NCBI GenBank assembly: GCA_039545295.1 | Contig: BCIK01000003.1 | Location: forward strand, 248,001 to 312,000 | DNA length: 64,000 nt | Source: Udeniomyces pyricola | Taxonomy: Eukaryota; Basidiomycota; Tremellomycetes; Cystofilobasidiales; Mrakiaceae | Reading direction: 5' to 3' | Notes under the pieces: model-generated | What the model was told of the DNA's origin: nothing | Seen by the model: the letters and a program-made list of their open reading frames with translations, nothing else | The model's database searches: none | Position numbers and translations under genes: made by a program | Part shown: piece after piece, positions 45,601 to 56,967 of the stretch | Numbering within the stretch: the stretch's first letter is position 1 | How the letters are laid out: each line of letters opens with the position of its first letter

Positions 45601-48600
45601 TATCATCCCTTTCGTGAACCTACATCGTTCTGCACCCGATCTTGGAAAAAACAAAAAGGTCTTGTACTCGAAGCGAGTCAACTACCAGCCCGACTACGCT
45701 CAGCTTCTTCAGCACATCACTCGTGTCAACCCGGAGCAAGGTGCCGAGTTTGCCACTCAGCTCGTGAACGACGAGAGTGGACCTTTGGTCGACATTGAGA
45801 GGGTGAGTTTCGACTCTTGTCCATGTTCCTGTTTTTGTGCGGTCGCTGATATGTGACTGTATCTCGACGTGTCTCCGTATGTTCTTGACATAATACGCCA
45901 CCATCAGGTCGTGGACATCTTCATGGGCTCCAACATGATTCAGCAGGCGACGTCATTCCTTCTCGATGCCCTCAAGGACAACAAACCTGAGCATGCTGCT
46001 CTCCAGACCCGTCTGCTCGAGATGAACCTCGTCAACGCGCCTCAGGTTGCCGAGGCAATCCTCAGCAACGAGATGTTCACTCATTACGACCGACCCAGGA
46101 TTGCAAACCTCTGCGAGAAGGCCGGACTTTTGCAAAAGGTGCGTTCATGATGATCCCACCTAATTGTTGCTCATTGTACGTCTAAGCTTATATCAGTTCT
46201 CTTTGTTTCTGCAATTCGCCGCATCAGGCCCTCGAGCACTACGAGGATCTCGCCGATATCAAGCGAGTTGTCGTCCACACCAACCTCTTGAACCCCGAAT
46301 GGCTTGTCGGCTACTTTGGTCGCTTGACTGTCGAGCAATCGCTCGCTTGCCTCGAGGAGATGCTGACCGTCAACATCCGTCAGAACCTCCAAGTCGTCAT
46401 CCAGATCGCGACCAAGTACTCGGAGTTGCTCGGACCGCTTAAGCTCGTCGAGCTCTTCCAGAACCACCGAACCTTTGAGGGACTTTACTACTACCTCGGG
46501 TCTGTCGTCAACCTCAGCCAAGACCCGGAGATTCACTACCAGTACATCGTCGCCGCTGCGAGGACGGGTCAGATCCGAGAGGTTGAGAGAATCTGCCGGG
46601 AGAGCAACGTTTACAACGCGGAGAAGGTCAAGAACTTCCTCAAAGGTGAGTGGAGACCATGCTCTGATTTGTGCCTTGGGAGTAAGGTTTGCTGTCGATT
46701 GTGTAAAGAGGAACAGTCTTCTCACTGATGCTAAACCTTGTCTCTTTTTGCACCTTTCAAAGAGGCCAAGCTTCCCGATCAGCTTCCGCTCATCATCGTC
46801 TGCGACCGATTCGATTTCATCCACGACCTCATCTTGTTCCTCTACCAAAACAGCCTCACGTCGGCCATCGAGACCTACGTCCAGCGTGTCAACTCGGCCC
46901 GAACGCCCCAGGTTATCGGTGGTCTCCTCGATGTCGACTGCGACGAAGGCACCATCAAGAACTTGCTCTCTTCCGTCACGGGCGCCTTCCCCATCGATCA
47001 GCTCGTTCACGAGGTCGAGCAGAGGAACCGGTTGAAGCTCATCTTGCCCTGGGTCGAGGCCCGCGTCGCCGCTGGACAGCAGGACCCGGCGCTCTACAAC
47101 ACGCTCGCCAAGATCTTTGTCGATTCGAACCAAAACCCCGAGGCGTTCTTGAAGGAGAACAACGTTAGCTGCCTTATTCCTTTCCCCGAGCGCGATTTGA
47201 AACTCCTGCTTTTCGTTCTTGGCCATTCAGCTGACATGGCTACTTTGTTGGTTGCCTTTCCTATCCTTTAGCTTTACGAGCCCCTTGTTGTCGGCAAGTA
47301 CTGCGAGAAGAGGGACCCGTACCTCGCCTTCATCGCTTTCGCCAAGGGATTCTGCGACGACGAGCTCATTGCCATCACCAACGCCAACTCGATGTTCAAG
47401 CATCAGGCTCGCTACCTCGTCAAGCGTCGTCTTCCTGAGCTCTGGGCCCAGGTCCTCGTTTCGGACAACATTCACCGCCGTCAGCTCGTCGACCAGATCA
47501 TCGCGACGGCCGTTCCCGAGTCGACTGACCCGGATGATGTCTCGGTCACGGTCAAGGCGTTCATTGAGAATGACCTTCCCACGGAGCTCGTCGAGCTCCT
47601 CGAGAAAATCATCCTCGAACCCTCGCCGTTCTCGGACAACCGAGCGCTGCAGAACTTGCTTCTCCTGACGGCCATTCGAGCCGACAAGGGCAAGGTCGTC
47701 GGTTACATCAACAAGCTTTCCAACTACGACTCGGATGAGATTGCGCGCATCGCTGTCGAGCAGGGTCTTTACGAGGAGGCATTCACCGTCTACACCAAGC
47801 ACAATCAGCATGCTCAAGCCATGAACGTCCTCGTGGAGCACGTCGCGAGCCTCGACCGAGGGTCTCAATACGCTAACAAGGTGGACAAGCCCGAGGTCTG
47901 GAGCCGACTCGGAAAGGCTCAGCTCGACGGTCTCAGGATCAAGGACGCTATCGGTTCGTTTTCGTCTTTGGTACCATATAGGCGTGTGGTGTGATTTGGA
48001 TCTTGTTTATCCCGATAGCGACTGATCTTCTTGACTGCTTTGCTATTTCCTTGCGTTTCACCGTACTTAGAGTCTTACATTCGAGCCAACGACCCCACCA
48101 ACTTTGCCGAAGTCATCGAGCTCGCCAACGCTGCCGGCAAGAACGACGACCTCGTCCGGTTCCTCCAGATGGCCCGCAAGCACACCCGCGAGCCTAAGAT
48201 CGATACCGAACTCGCTTACTCTTACGCCAAGACGGATCGATTGCACGACATGGAAGAGTTCCTTGCGACGACCAACGTGGCCGACATCCTCGTTGTGGGA
48301 GAAAAGTGCTTTGACGATCAGCTTTACCAGGCGAGCAAGTTGCTCTTCCAGAGTATCTCGAACTGGGCTCGATTGGCGACGACCCTCATCTACCTCGGCG
48401 AGAACCAACCTGCGGTTGACGCTGCTCGAAAGGCTGGAAACACATCGTACGTCCCTTTAAGCTTCTTGTGGCAACTGCATCTTTTTTTTTTTTCCTTTTC
48501 GCTTAGTTCGGGGGACTGATTTTCCTAACTCTCTCCTCTTTCTCGTGCAGTGTTTGGAAGCAGGTCAACGCTGCCTGCATTGACAAGAAAGAGTTCCGAC

Positions 48601-50702
48601 TTGCTCAGATCTGTGGTCTCAACTTGATCGTCCATGCGTGAGTATTCTCTTGCCGAATCCCAACGGTTCCTTGGTTCATCGTCCTTTTGTTTTGTTTTCT
48701 TTGGGTTTCGCCTGACCTTGTTGCTTCTTGCTTCCATTTCAGTGAGGAGCTCCCGACCCTCATCAAGCTTTACGAGAGGAACGGTTACTTTGACGAGCTC
48801 ATCGCGCTTATGGAGGCCGGTCTCGGTCTCGAGCGAGCCCATATGGGCATGTTCACGGAGCTCTCGATCCTTTACGCCAAGTATCGACCTGAGAAACGTT
48901 CGTCCATCGCTCCTTTTGTGTCGATTGATTGGTTGTCTGGTCTGAGGACGTGCTGCTTACCCTACAACTTTCTCCTCGTTGTCCCGCTTATCTGCTCTTC
49001 CTGTCGTGCTTTGCGTCAGTCATGGAGCACCTCAAGCTTTTCTGGTCGAGATGCAACTTGCCCAAGGTCATCAAGGCCGCCGAGCAGGCTCACCTTTGGT
49101 CCGAGCTCGTCTACCTTTACACCAAATACGACGAGTTCGACAACGCCGCTTTGGCCATGATGGAGCGATCGGCCGATGCGTACGAGCACAACCAGTTCAA
49201 GGATGTCATCGTTCGGGTTGCCAACGTTGAGATCTACTACAAGGTTTGTCCGCCTGGTTCCGATTGCTGTCAGGTTCCCAGCACTTGATCGCCCAAAGGT
49301 GGTACCCGATCAGTGACGCTGACGCATTGGTTGTCGATTTCGCACCGAATTGACTGTTCTTGGATGTATAGGCCTTGACGTTCTACCTCCAGGAGCAACC
49401 GACGCTCCTCACTGACCTTCTTACGGTCTTGACTCCGAGGATCGACCATGCTCGAGTCGTGCGAATGTTCCAAAGGAAGGACAACGACAATGTTCCCCTT
49501 ATCAAGAACTACCTCGTCTCGATCCAACACGTAAGTATCGCTCTTCCTTCTGAGGCGCTTGGATTGGACTCCTGGAGCTTTCTTGGCTGACTTGAGTTGA
49601 TGGCGGGTTATCTTTTTCATTTTTTTTCCTTCAAGCTTGACATTGCTGAGGTCAACAATGCCTACAACGAGCTTCTCATTGAGGAGGAGCAGGTTCCTAC
49701 GCTCCGAGACAGCATTCTCAACGTACGTTATTCGAGTTTGATTGAATTGCACCATTGGTTTCCGACACCATGAGTATGCTTCAACCCGTTGACCCAGCCC
49801 ATCTCTGCGGTTTCTCGTTTCTCTCTTCCTCTCTTTTTCTCCCGTCCAGTTCTCCAACTTTGACTCCCTGTCGCTCGCGGCTCGTTTGGCTGAGCATGAA
49901 CTGCTGGAATTCCGACGACTCGCAGTCGTGCTTTACAACAAGAACCGCAAGTGGGAAGAGTCGATCTCGCTCTCCAAGCGGGACAAGCTCTTCCAAGACG
50001 CTATCCTCACGGCCGCCGAGAGCAATGAGGAAGAGGTCGCCGAGGAGGTCCTCACGTACTTTGTCGACATCGGAAGCAAGGAGTGCTTTGCTGCGACTCT
50101 CTACCTCTGGTGAGTTGGCATTGTCATCGAATTTGCCATGAAAGCCGGTTGTCTGACGAGTGAACGATGGATTGACTTTTGCTTTCCCCTTCCCTTGTGA
50201 CATTTAAATCAGCTACAATCTTCTCCGACCCGACGTTGTCGAGGAGCTTTCGTGGGTCAATGGCCTGGCTGACTTCTCCAAGCCGTACGAGCTCCAGGCG
50301 AAGCGAGACCATGCCAACGCCGTCGTCAAGTTGCGCGAGGAGATCAAGGCTCTCAAGTCGGCTAAGCCGAAAGCCCCCGAAGAAGATGGACGTAAGTTGG
50401 CTCCCTGCACTCTTCCTTGCTTTCCCAACCTACGTAATTGACGGGTCCAGAAGAGGCCACGAGGAACCAACCATACTGACGAGATCCATGTCCTCTTCTG
50501 ATATCACCTCACTCCTTGCCGTTGCTATGTTGTTGGTTTTTTTTTTTACCTTTTGACGTTAGCCATTCTCAACCCTGCCTTTGGCGGTCAGCTCATGATT
50601 GGAGGACCAACGGGCATGATGCCTCCACCACCAATGATGGGCAACGGCGCTGGAGGCCAGGTTTATCCTCAGGCCACCGGCTGGGGAGGTGCCGGCTACT
50701 AG
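42681..50702 (+). CDS. CHC1: Clathrin heavy chain
   Basis: 23 exons: 42681-42702, 42840-42859, 43123-43318, 43632-43801, 43974-44127, 44220-44338, 44487-44820, 44912-45261, 45366-45500, 45659-45802, 45908-46138, 46228-46645, 46763-47163, 47272-47953, 48071-48446, 48551-48637, 48743-48897, 49020-49243, 49372-49530, 49636-49722, 49850-50109, 50213-50391, 50563-50702; 1,680 residues, the usual length. The N-terminal beta-propeller (about 1-330, starting [14 protein letters not shown]) binds clathrin-box adaptors; the linker and seven clathrin repeats form the leg; near 1550-1600 lies the trimerisation region. The C-terminal tail is Gly/Met/Pro-rich ([13 protein letters not shown]). Clathrin forms the triskelion coat of endocytic and trans-Golgi vesicles. 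The first two exons are only 22 and 20 nt. Codon use is strongly C-ending, as in a highly expressed gene. The 3' flank is C/T-rich. Confidence 0.97.
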
Positions 50703-51319
50703 TAGAATTTGCCGTTGATGATTCTCAATCTTGTTTCTCTTCTCTTACTCCCGCTCGCATCTTCTATCTCTTCTGTTCTTCCTTCCGACGTCTTGGAGCT
50801 TCGTCTTTCTACACTTTGATATCTACACTGTTCCTCTCCTTTTTCTCTCTCTCTAAGCTCGCGTTTTTTCTGCCTTGTTTGCTTCATATTTCTTGCCGTC
50901 CCTCGTTCTTCTCTCTCTCTCGTTCTCTTTCTTTTCTGAACCCATGTCATCTCGTGTTCTTTCTTCCTGATGGCATGGTGACTTGGGGTTTGCTTATCTT
51001 TCTGGTTGACCGCAGAGCTGAGCGCTGAGCGATTTAGTAGAGTCAACGTCGATCTAACAGCTTGCCCCATCTCAGCTTGCGCGCGGCGAGTCAAAGAACC
51101 CGTCGGTCTTGACCGAAGGTTGGGCCGGTGTCTTGTCCTCTTCTTCTTTGATCTCCGCCCTTTTATCTTCCATTCGGAGATACGCGTGTGTTAAACTTTA
51201 TCCATTCATCTACCAAGCTTTTTCTCCTTCAAACGTCTTCCTCAACTTCCCATCCATCCCAAAGCTTTCTCTTTCTTTTTTTCTCTTCCAAACTCCACAC
51301 AACAGACACAGATCAAACG
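50703..51319. other. Intergenic region with C/T-rich clathrin 3' flank
   Basis: From the clathrin stop to the esterase start. About 50720-50940 and 51130-51300 are pyrimidine-rich on the + strand. No gene is seen. Confidence 0.5.
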
Positions 51320-54300
51320 ATGGGAAACGTCCTTGCGCCTTACACTCACTCTTCCATCACGGCGGACTTGGGTTCCCTCGGGACGATTGAGGGCACGCTG
51401 ATTGATGATAAAGGTTCGCATCTCATCATTTCGTTCAATGCATGCATGGCCACCTCCTCCATCCCCCCCCCCCCCTTTTGCGATTAGTTCTCCTTTCGTC
51501 AGTCATCCTTGTACTGCAGCATGGATGTTCTGTTGTTCGCTTTACCCTTTCGACCGACTCCTGAAGAGACGACAAACCAAATGCTCAACAAATCAATCTC
51601 TCTTTTACCTCCTCCTTCCCTTTTCTCTTCCCTCGTCGACCTTTCTTGACGAATGAGCTCAGTCAAAAGATTCCTCAACATCCCTTATGCCCTCCCACCG
51701 ACTGGCGCTCATCGGTGGCGTCGACCTCGACCTCTTCCTCCATCTCACATCTACACCAACTCCGATGGATCGAGCCCTTACGACGCAACCAAGTTCGGTC
51801 CTCTCTGTCCCCAACCAGCCAACTACATCCCACCCATCCCCATGCCCAAAGCGACGACGACGGCGACCTCAAGTCCACCAGGAGCCGATGCACCGAAAGG
51901 CAAGAAAGTCGAAGAGACGTACGATGAGGATTGCTTGAAGTTGAACGTTTGGTTGCCCGCGGGAGAGGTTCCGGAGGGAGGATGGCCTGTTTACGTTTGG
52001 TATGTTTTTTTTTTTTTTTTTTTTNTTNTTTTTTTAGAAAAAGGGGAACGCTACCGTCGTCATTTTTTCTTTTTCGTTTTGTTAACTTTTCTTTTCGTTC
52101 TCTTGAGAAACGCTTTTTTTTTGGGGGGACATACTAACTGATCATTTGTATTGGCACGCACGGACGGTGTTTTTTTTTTTTTTTTTTTTCTCATCACTGC
52201 GGCCCCTAGGCTTCATGGTGGTTGGCTGTAAGCTCGAACACCCCTCCTGTTCTGTTTCTCTCTTTCGCGTTGCCATTCATCATCTCCCGGGATGTCTCCC
52301 TACGATACAAACTGACCTTGCTCTCCGCATGGTTTCCGATGTTATTCAACCGACATGAAGACAAATCGGGAACCCTTCGACAGAGCCTTCCATGGACCCG
52401 ACGGAGCTCATCTCATCGGGCGGGGTGAAGTGTATATTGTGAGCCAACTATTTTATTTACCCTTCCTGTTGTTGAGTTATATGTTTGCCTATCTGCTGTT
52501 ACCCTGTCTCTAGCAGTGATTAGGTTGTTTTTCTCTCTTCTTTTTTGATTTCTTCGTTGATCCTACTGTGGAATCATCTCCGAATTCTGAACCTGTTTTT
52601 ATTCCTTCAACCCCCCCCCTCCTTTTCCCTCCCTTTCCTTCTTGCTTTCGTTGTCATGCACTCCTACCATCCTTCAAAACGGCTCTCTCTTGACGACTCC
52701 TCTCTCCCACCTCTCATCTCTACCCCTTTCCTATTTTCCATAAATGTGACTCCAGCATCGCCGCCGCCTACCGTCTCTCGATCCTCGGTTTCCTCGCCTG
52801 TCCCGAGCTCCTCGCCGAATCCAAAGCCTCGGGCGAATCCCCTCCTTCCGTTGGCAACTACGGACTCTGGGACCAACGGCTCGCGCTCGAATGGGTCCAT
52901 CAACACATCGAAAAGTTGGGTGGTAACAAGACGAACGTTACGCTGGGAGGGCGATCAGCTGGAGCTTATTCAACTCAGTGCGTTGTATGGGGGTTTATTA
53001 TTATTCAACTTATGCAATCGGTGGTGAAGGTCGCCATGATTGTTTATGAGACTCTTGGATGGCTGACGGTTGTGTTTTCTCTTTGTTTCTTTGTTTCATC
53101 ATTTTACGACATGACTTCGTGTCTCATGCCAATCCCGTGCACGTCATGTTTTTCTTGTGTTTTTTTTTCTTTCCTATCCTGTTTTTATCTTTCTTCTTTC
53201 CCCTCGGGTTTCTTCAGCGCTCAAGCCGTCCATGACTTCTTCCAGGCCCCTCCTCTCCAAGACGGGACTCATCTCTTCCAACGCATCATCCTGTAAGCTT
53301 CTGATTTTCCTCTGATGAATGCCTTGCTACTACTACGACTACTGCTGCTGCCGAGACTTCAAATCCTTCATGCGAGATGACGGCCCAACTGGTTCGATTG
53401 AATGGCAATCCATCTAATTCTTCCATCCGCTAACGCTCTGTTCTTTTTTTTTTTTTTTCTTGTTCTTTTTTTTTCCAAGTCTCTCCAACGCTATCCCTAA
53501 CGAACCCAAGACCCTAACCGATCTTCAACCCCAGTTCCACTCCCTTCTCGCCGCGCTCTCTATCTCCCCAACCCTTCCCGGTCCCACCCTCCTCGCCCAA
53601 CTGCGTCAAGTACCTTCCTCCAAACTCATGTCGATCGTCATGACCCTCCCCGAACACACTTTCCGAGCCGTCTCCGACGATGGCGCTTTCTTCCCTTCCA
53701 CAGCCGGTTGGCTCGACGACGGTCGATTCGCAACCGAGTTCAAAGCCCGAGGAATGGAATTGATGATTGGTGAGACGAGAGATGAGGAAACGCTCTATCG
53801 CGAAACGAACCCCCCGACAGATTTGGCGTCGTTGAAAGTTCAAGTCGGGAATTATTACCCGCCGAATATGACGGAGGCGTTGATCGAGTTGTACTTGAAC
53901 CAGAAGATCAAGGAACCGTTTGCTCAGTAAGGGGGTTTTTTTTTTCCTGTCTTTTTTTGTCTTCTTGGGCGTTTTCATCTTCTCGTTTTTTTTTTTCTGT
54001 TTGTTTCCCAAGCTGACTGTACTTGTTTCTTAATTCTCCCGTGCTTCTGATCTTGAATCTCGGCGTCATCCCATCCGTCCTATGCAATCACTCATCAACC
54101 CTTTCTCTCCCCCCCCCCCTCCTTCCCCAAACCATCCTCTAACACGTACACCCATATTGCCTATGCTCGGCACGCTCGCTGTACCAGCCCGGATCCCAAC
54201 CCCGATATCTCGCAATGGAAGAAAGTCTATGGCGATATCATCAGTGTCCGTATATATATACTATCAATTCATTCACCGCGCTAGCTCACATACGTATAAT

Positions 54301-54966
54301 ATACCGTGGTTTTTTTTCTTCTTCCTCCCATATATATACTTTGGGGCTTTACGAGGATTCACGTCCAACCTTTTGAAGAAACTAAACATCCAACTCCCTT
54401 TCTCTGCTTCCAAACCCCCATATTCTTCCCCCCCCCCCCCCCCCCCCCCAAAAAAAAACCCCTTTTCCCATCCTAACCTGTTCTGCCATCGCTATCATTC
54501 AAACTTCCTGTAGGACGGTCAAATCCGATCTCCCTCCCGTCGACTCCTTCAAACCCTCCGTTCCGCCTCGGTTCCCCTGACTCACATCCATCGGTACCGA
54601 ATCGATTACCGACCCTCTTTCATCGAACCCATCGTGCCAAAGACGTTTGGCGTCGGGCACGCGTTGGATCGACCGATTTGGAATTACAACGTCTTCAGTG
54701 GACCGACGGAAGCCGAGAAGGAAGTGATGAAGCTCTGGATCGATGGGTTGGCGGAGTTTGTCCAAGGTCCGAGATCGAAGACGGAAGGAGAAGGAGGAGG
54801 AGGAGCAGGAAAAGGGGGGCAGAGGATGGAGAGTTGGGGATGTAGGGAATGGGATGATCAGAGGGTCTTGACGAGCGATGGCAAGATTGCCATCATCAAA
54901 GATCAACTCGCAACGTACCTCGATCAAGTCGCAGCGGTCATGGCGGGAACAGAGTCATCTTCATGA
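51320..54966 (+). CDS. Type-B carboxylesterase/lipase
   Basis: Nine exons: 51320-51413, 51663-51999, 52210-52227, 52361-52438, 52756-52977, 53218-53292, 53480-53926, 54188-54245, 54514-54966; 593 residues. Family marks in order: [13 protein letters not shown] near 35; [11 protein letters not shown] before the oxyanion-hole strand; HGGWLQIGN spanning three exons; [11 protein letters not shown]; nucleophile elbow GGRSAGA (Ser about 244); acidic residue in IGETRDEE (about 377); His in GVGHALDRP (about 492). The triad is complete, so it should hydrolyse carboxylic esters. There is no signal peptide. The protein starts MGNVLA, which fits an N-myristoylation site, hinting at membrane attachment. 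The usual third Gly of HGGG is Trp. Exon 3 is 18 nt. Introns contain long T and C runs, including two ambiguous bases at 52025 and 52028. Confidence 0.85.
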
Positions 54967-55000
54967 GAGCTAGCTAACTAGTAGCTGCTCGTATCTATGT

Positions 55001-55040
<40 letters not shown>

Positions 55041-55509
55041 GGCTTTGCTCAATCGAGTGGTGATTTTTTTCGATTTGCTTTTCCCTTGAAAAGAAAAGGA
55101 GAAAGCTCGCTAAACTGCACATACAATTCAACCTAATAACGTATCGAAACATCCGGGCCGGGGCGTCGTCCATCGGCAGTGCATATATGTATTTAGAATA
55201 TATTCATCCAGCCCTCTCTACACCAGCTCGGCGTTCGACCCCTGACCCGTTTCCATCGATCCCACCATCTCACTTTTCCTNCAACATTTCTTCCAAGCAA
55301 AAAGGGGCCCAATCCGTCCTCTCGATCATCCATCTCAAGACCAAGCCCACTCGATTCAAGGTCCCCCCCCCCCCTCCCTAAAAAAAAAATGATAATCGAA
55401 AGCCCCATCTCTTCTCCCGTTCCGATCCGAATCCCGTTGAGACATATCCAGTGCGGCCCGAGACGGTATGGACCGTACAGGAGGAGGGATGAGTTCTTTT
55501 CCCTTTTGT
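54967..55509. other. Convergent intergenic region with AT microsatellite
   Basis: Gap between the esterase stop (+) and the stop of the small membrane protein (-). It contains the AT repeat at 55005-55036, one ambiguous base at 55281 and a poly-C tract near 55363-55373. No gene is supported. Confidence 0.5.
55005..55036. repeat. (AT)16 microsatellite
   Basis: Uninterrupted AT dinucleotide repeat of 32 bases just after the esterase stop codon, the longest pure dinucleotide run in the window. Confidence 0.95.
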
Positions 55510-56581
55510 TTAATGGTGACTCTTCTTGGGGACGTATTGCTCTTTGCCGGCAAACATCTTTTCGCCGTATGGGTCGTCCTCGTACTGCTTCATCCACTGG
55601 AGGTGTCACTCCGACGAAAAAAGGGGGGAAGTGTGAGAAGGAAAGGGTTTAAGAGAAAGAAGAAGGGTGGTATGAGCTCGAGGTAGGGTTTGGATGAGAT
55701 GAGCGAAGATGAATGAAAGGAGGAGGAACAAGAAAAGAGAGAGACAGAGCCAGAGAGAGAGACGAACCCTCATGGAAGGAATGGGTTTGTTTGGGGGAAC
55801 ATAGCGCCACTGATCAATTGAAAGGGGGGGGGGGGAATATAAAGAAAAGGTCGTTCGTCAAACCGGTTAGACAACGATCTGAAGCAATCCAATCATCAGT
55901 CTTTTGAACCCCCCCCCCTCCCTTCCCCGCCTTTCCCCCTTGTTTCTTTTGTTGTGATGAGGAGACGCGACGTCTGAACTCGTCTCATCATCGTCATTGA
56001 GAAGGATCAGCAGCACGAGATCCATGTGACTAACGAAAGAGAAGGAAAAAAGAAGAGAGAAAAAAAGAAGAAAAAAAAAGAAGAGGACAAGGGGATGCGA
56101 GATGGGAAAGAATGGGGGGGGGGGGNGGGAGAGAGATGGTTTGGGAAAGGAAAGGAAGACGAGACGAGACGAACTTCGTGGCGGGAGCTGAAAGGCCAGA
56201 TGATGAAGTAGTACATGCAAAAGCAGGCGGTCGTCGCAAAGACAGTGTTGAATTTCCAATGCTTGGAGTAACCGGCCCAGTATCCACCTGTAGCGATGGG
56301 CAGTGAGGGAGAGAGAGGGAGAGAGAGGGAGAGAGAGAGGCGAGGGGATGTCAGTGGGAGAAGGAGGAGGGATAAGGGGAGGGGGAGGGGGAGGGAAAGG
56401 AAGATCGGACCGACCCGTGGGAGAGAAGACTCGACGGGGATAAGGGTAACGCTTAACCCCGGCCTGATGGAGGGAAGAACAGAGGCCAAGGGATGGATGG
56501 ATGGATGAGCTCGATATGGATGGATGGATGGATGGGGTGCGATGGATGGGGACGTACCATGAGAGTGGCGGATGGGATCAT
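55510..56581 (-). CDS. Small one-helix membrane protein, probably mitochondrial
   Basis: Four exons: 56581-56558, 56463-56415, 56287-56175, 55596-55510; 90 residues, all phases matching. The N-terminus is short and basic (KRYPYPRRVFSPTGG), then YWAGYSKHWKFNT leads into a hydrophobic segment (about 42-58, with ACFCMYYFIIWPF), then SSRHE and a charged tail ending YVPKKSHH. Size, basic start, single helix and His/Lys-rich end resemble small accessory subunits of respiratory complexes, and I have a weak sense of fungal complex I-like proteins with a V-[FW]-S-P-x-G-G motif; this is not a firm assignment. It is divergent from ATP synthase subunit f, 386 bp apart, which supports a mitochondrial role. 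The last intron (578 bp) may hide a further exon. The intron holds one ambiguous base in a G run (56126). Confidence 0.6.
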
Positions 56582-56590
56582 GATGGGGGT

Positions 56591-56634
<44 letters not shown>

Positions 56635-56967
56635 GGTGAGTGGGTTGGGTGGGCGGGTGGATGGATGGGTGGGAGTGTGTATGGGTGTGTGTGTTGATAT
56701 ATATATATGAGAGTGGTTGAGTGTGAGTAATATTAATATTAACTAGGGGGCGCGGGTGTTGTCCATCGCCCGAGGAAACTGTGCATGAGGGAGAAGAGCC
56801 ATCTCACTCTCATTCTCATTGATAGTTGATCGATTCATCATTCTGCTGCAAGCCCATCAGCCTCGTCGCGCTCTTTTCGTTGGCCTCACTCATTCATCAT
56901 TCAATCCCATCGACTCCGACGACTTCAATTCCATCATCCTCCCCCCCCCTCATCCCCAATTCTAGCC
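56582..56967. promoter_or_regulatory. Bidirectional promoter, small membrane protein / ATP synthase f
   Basis: 386 bp between two divergent start codons. It includes a G run at 56591-56633 (a C run on the minus strand), ending nine bases before the minus-strand ATG, GGTGG/GGATGG-type short repeats, a TATATAT run at about 56699-56708 and a C run close to the plus-strand ATG (about 56941-56949). Confidence 0.55.
56591..56633. repeat. 43-base G homopolymer
   Basis: 43 consecutive G on the + strand, the longest homopolymer in the window. On the sense strand of the minus gene it is poly-C in the 5' leader. Exact length is doubtful because such runs assemble poorly. Confidence 0.8.

Noticed and set aside
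46171..47226. 351-codon minus-strand ORF inside clathrin heavy chain
   Set aside because: It overlaps conserved clathrin exons 12-13 in antisense, crosses an intron and has a Leu/Val/Asp shadow composition.
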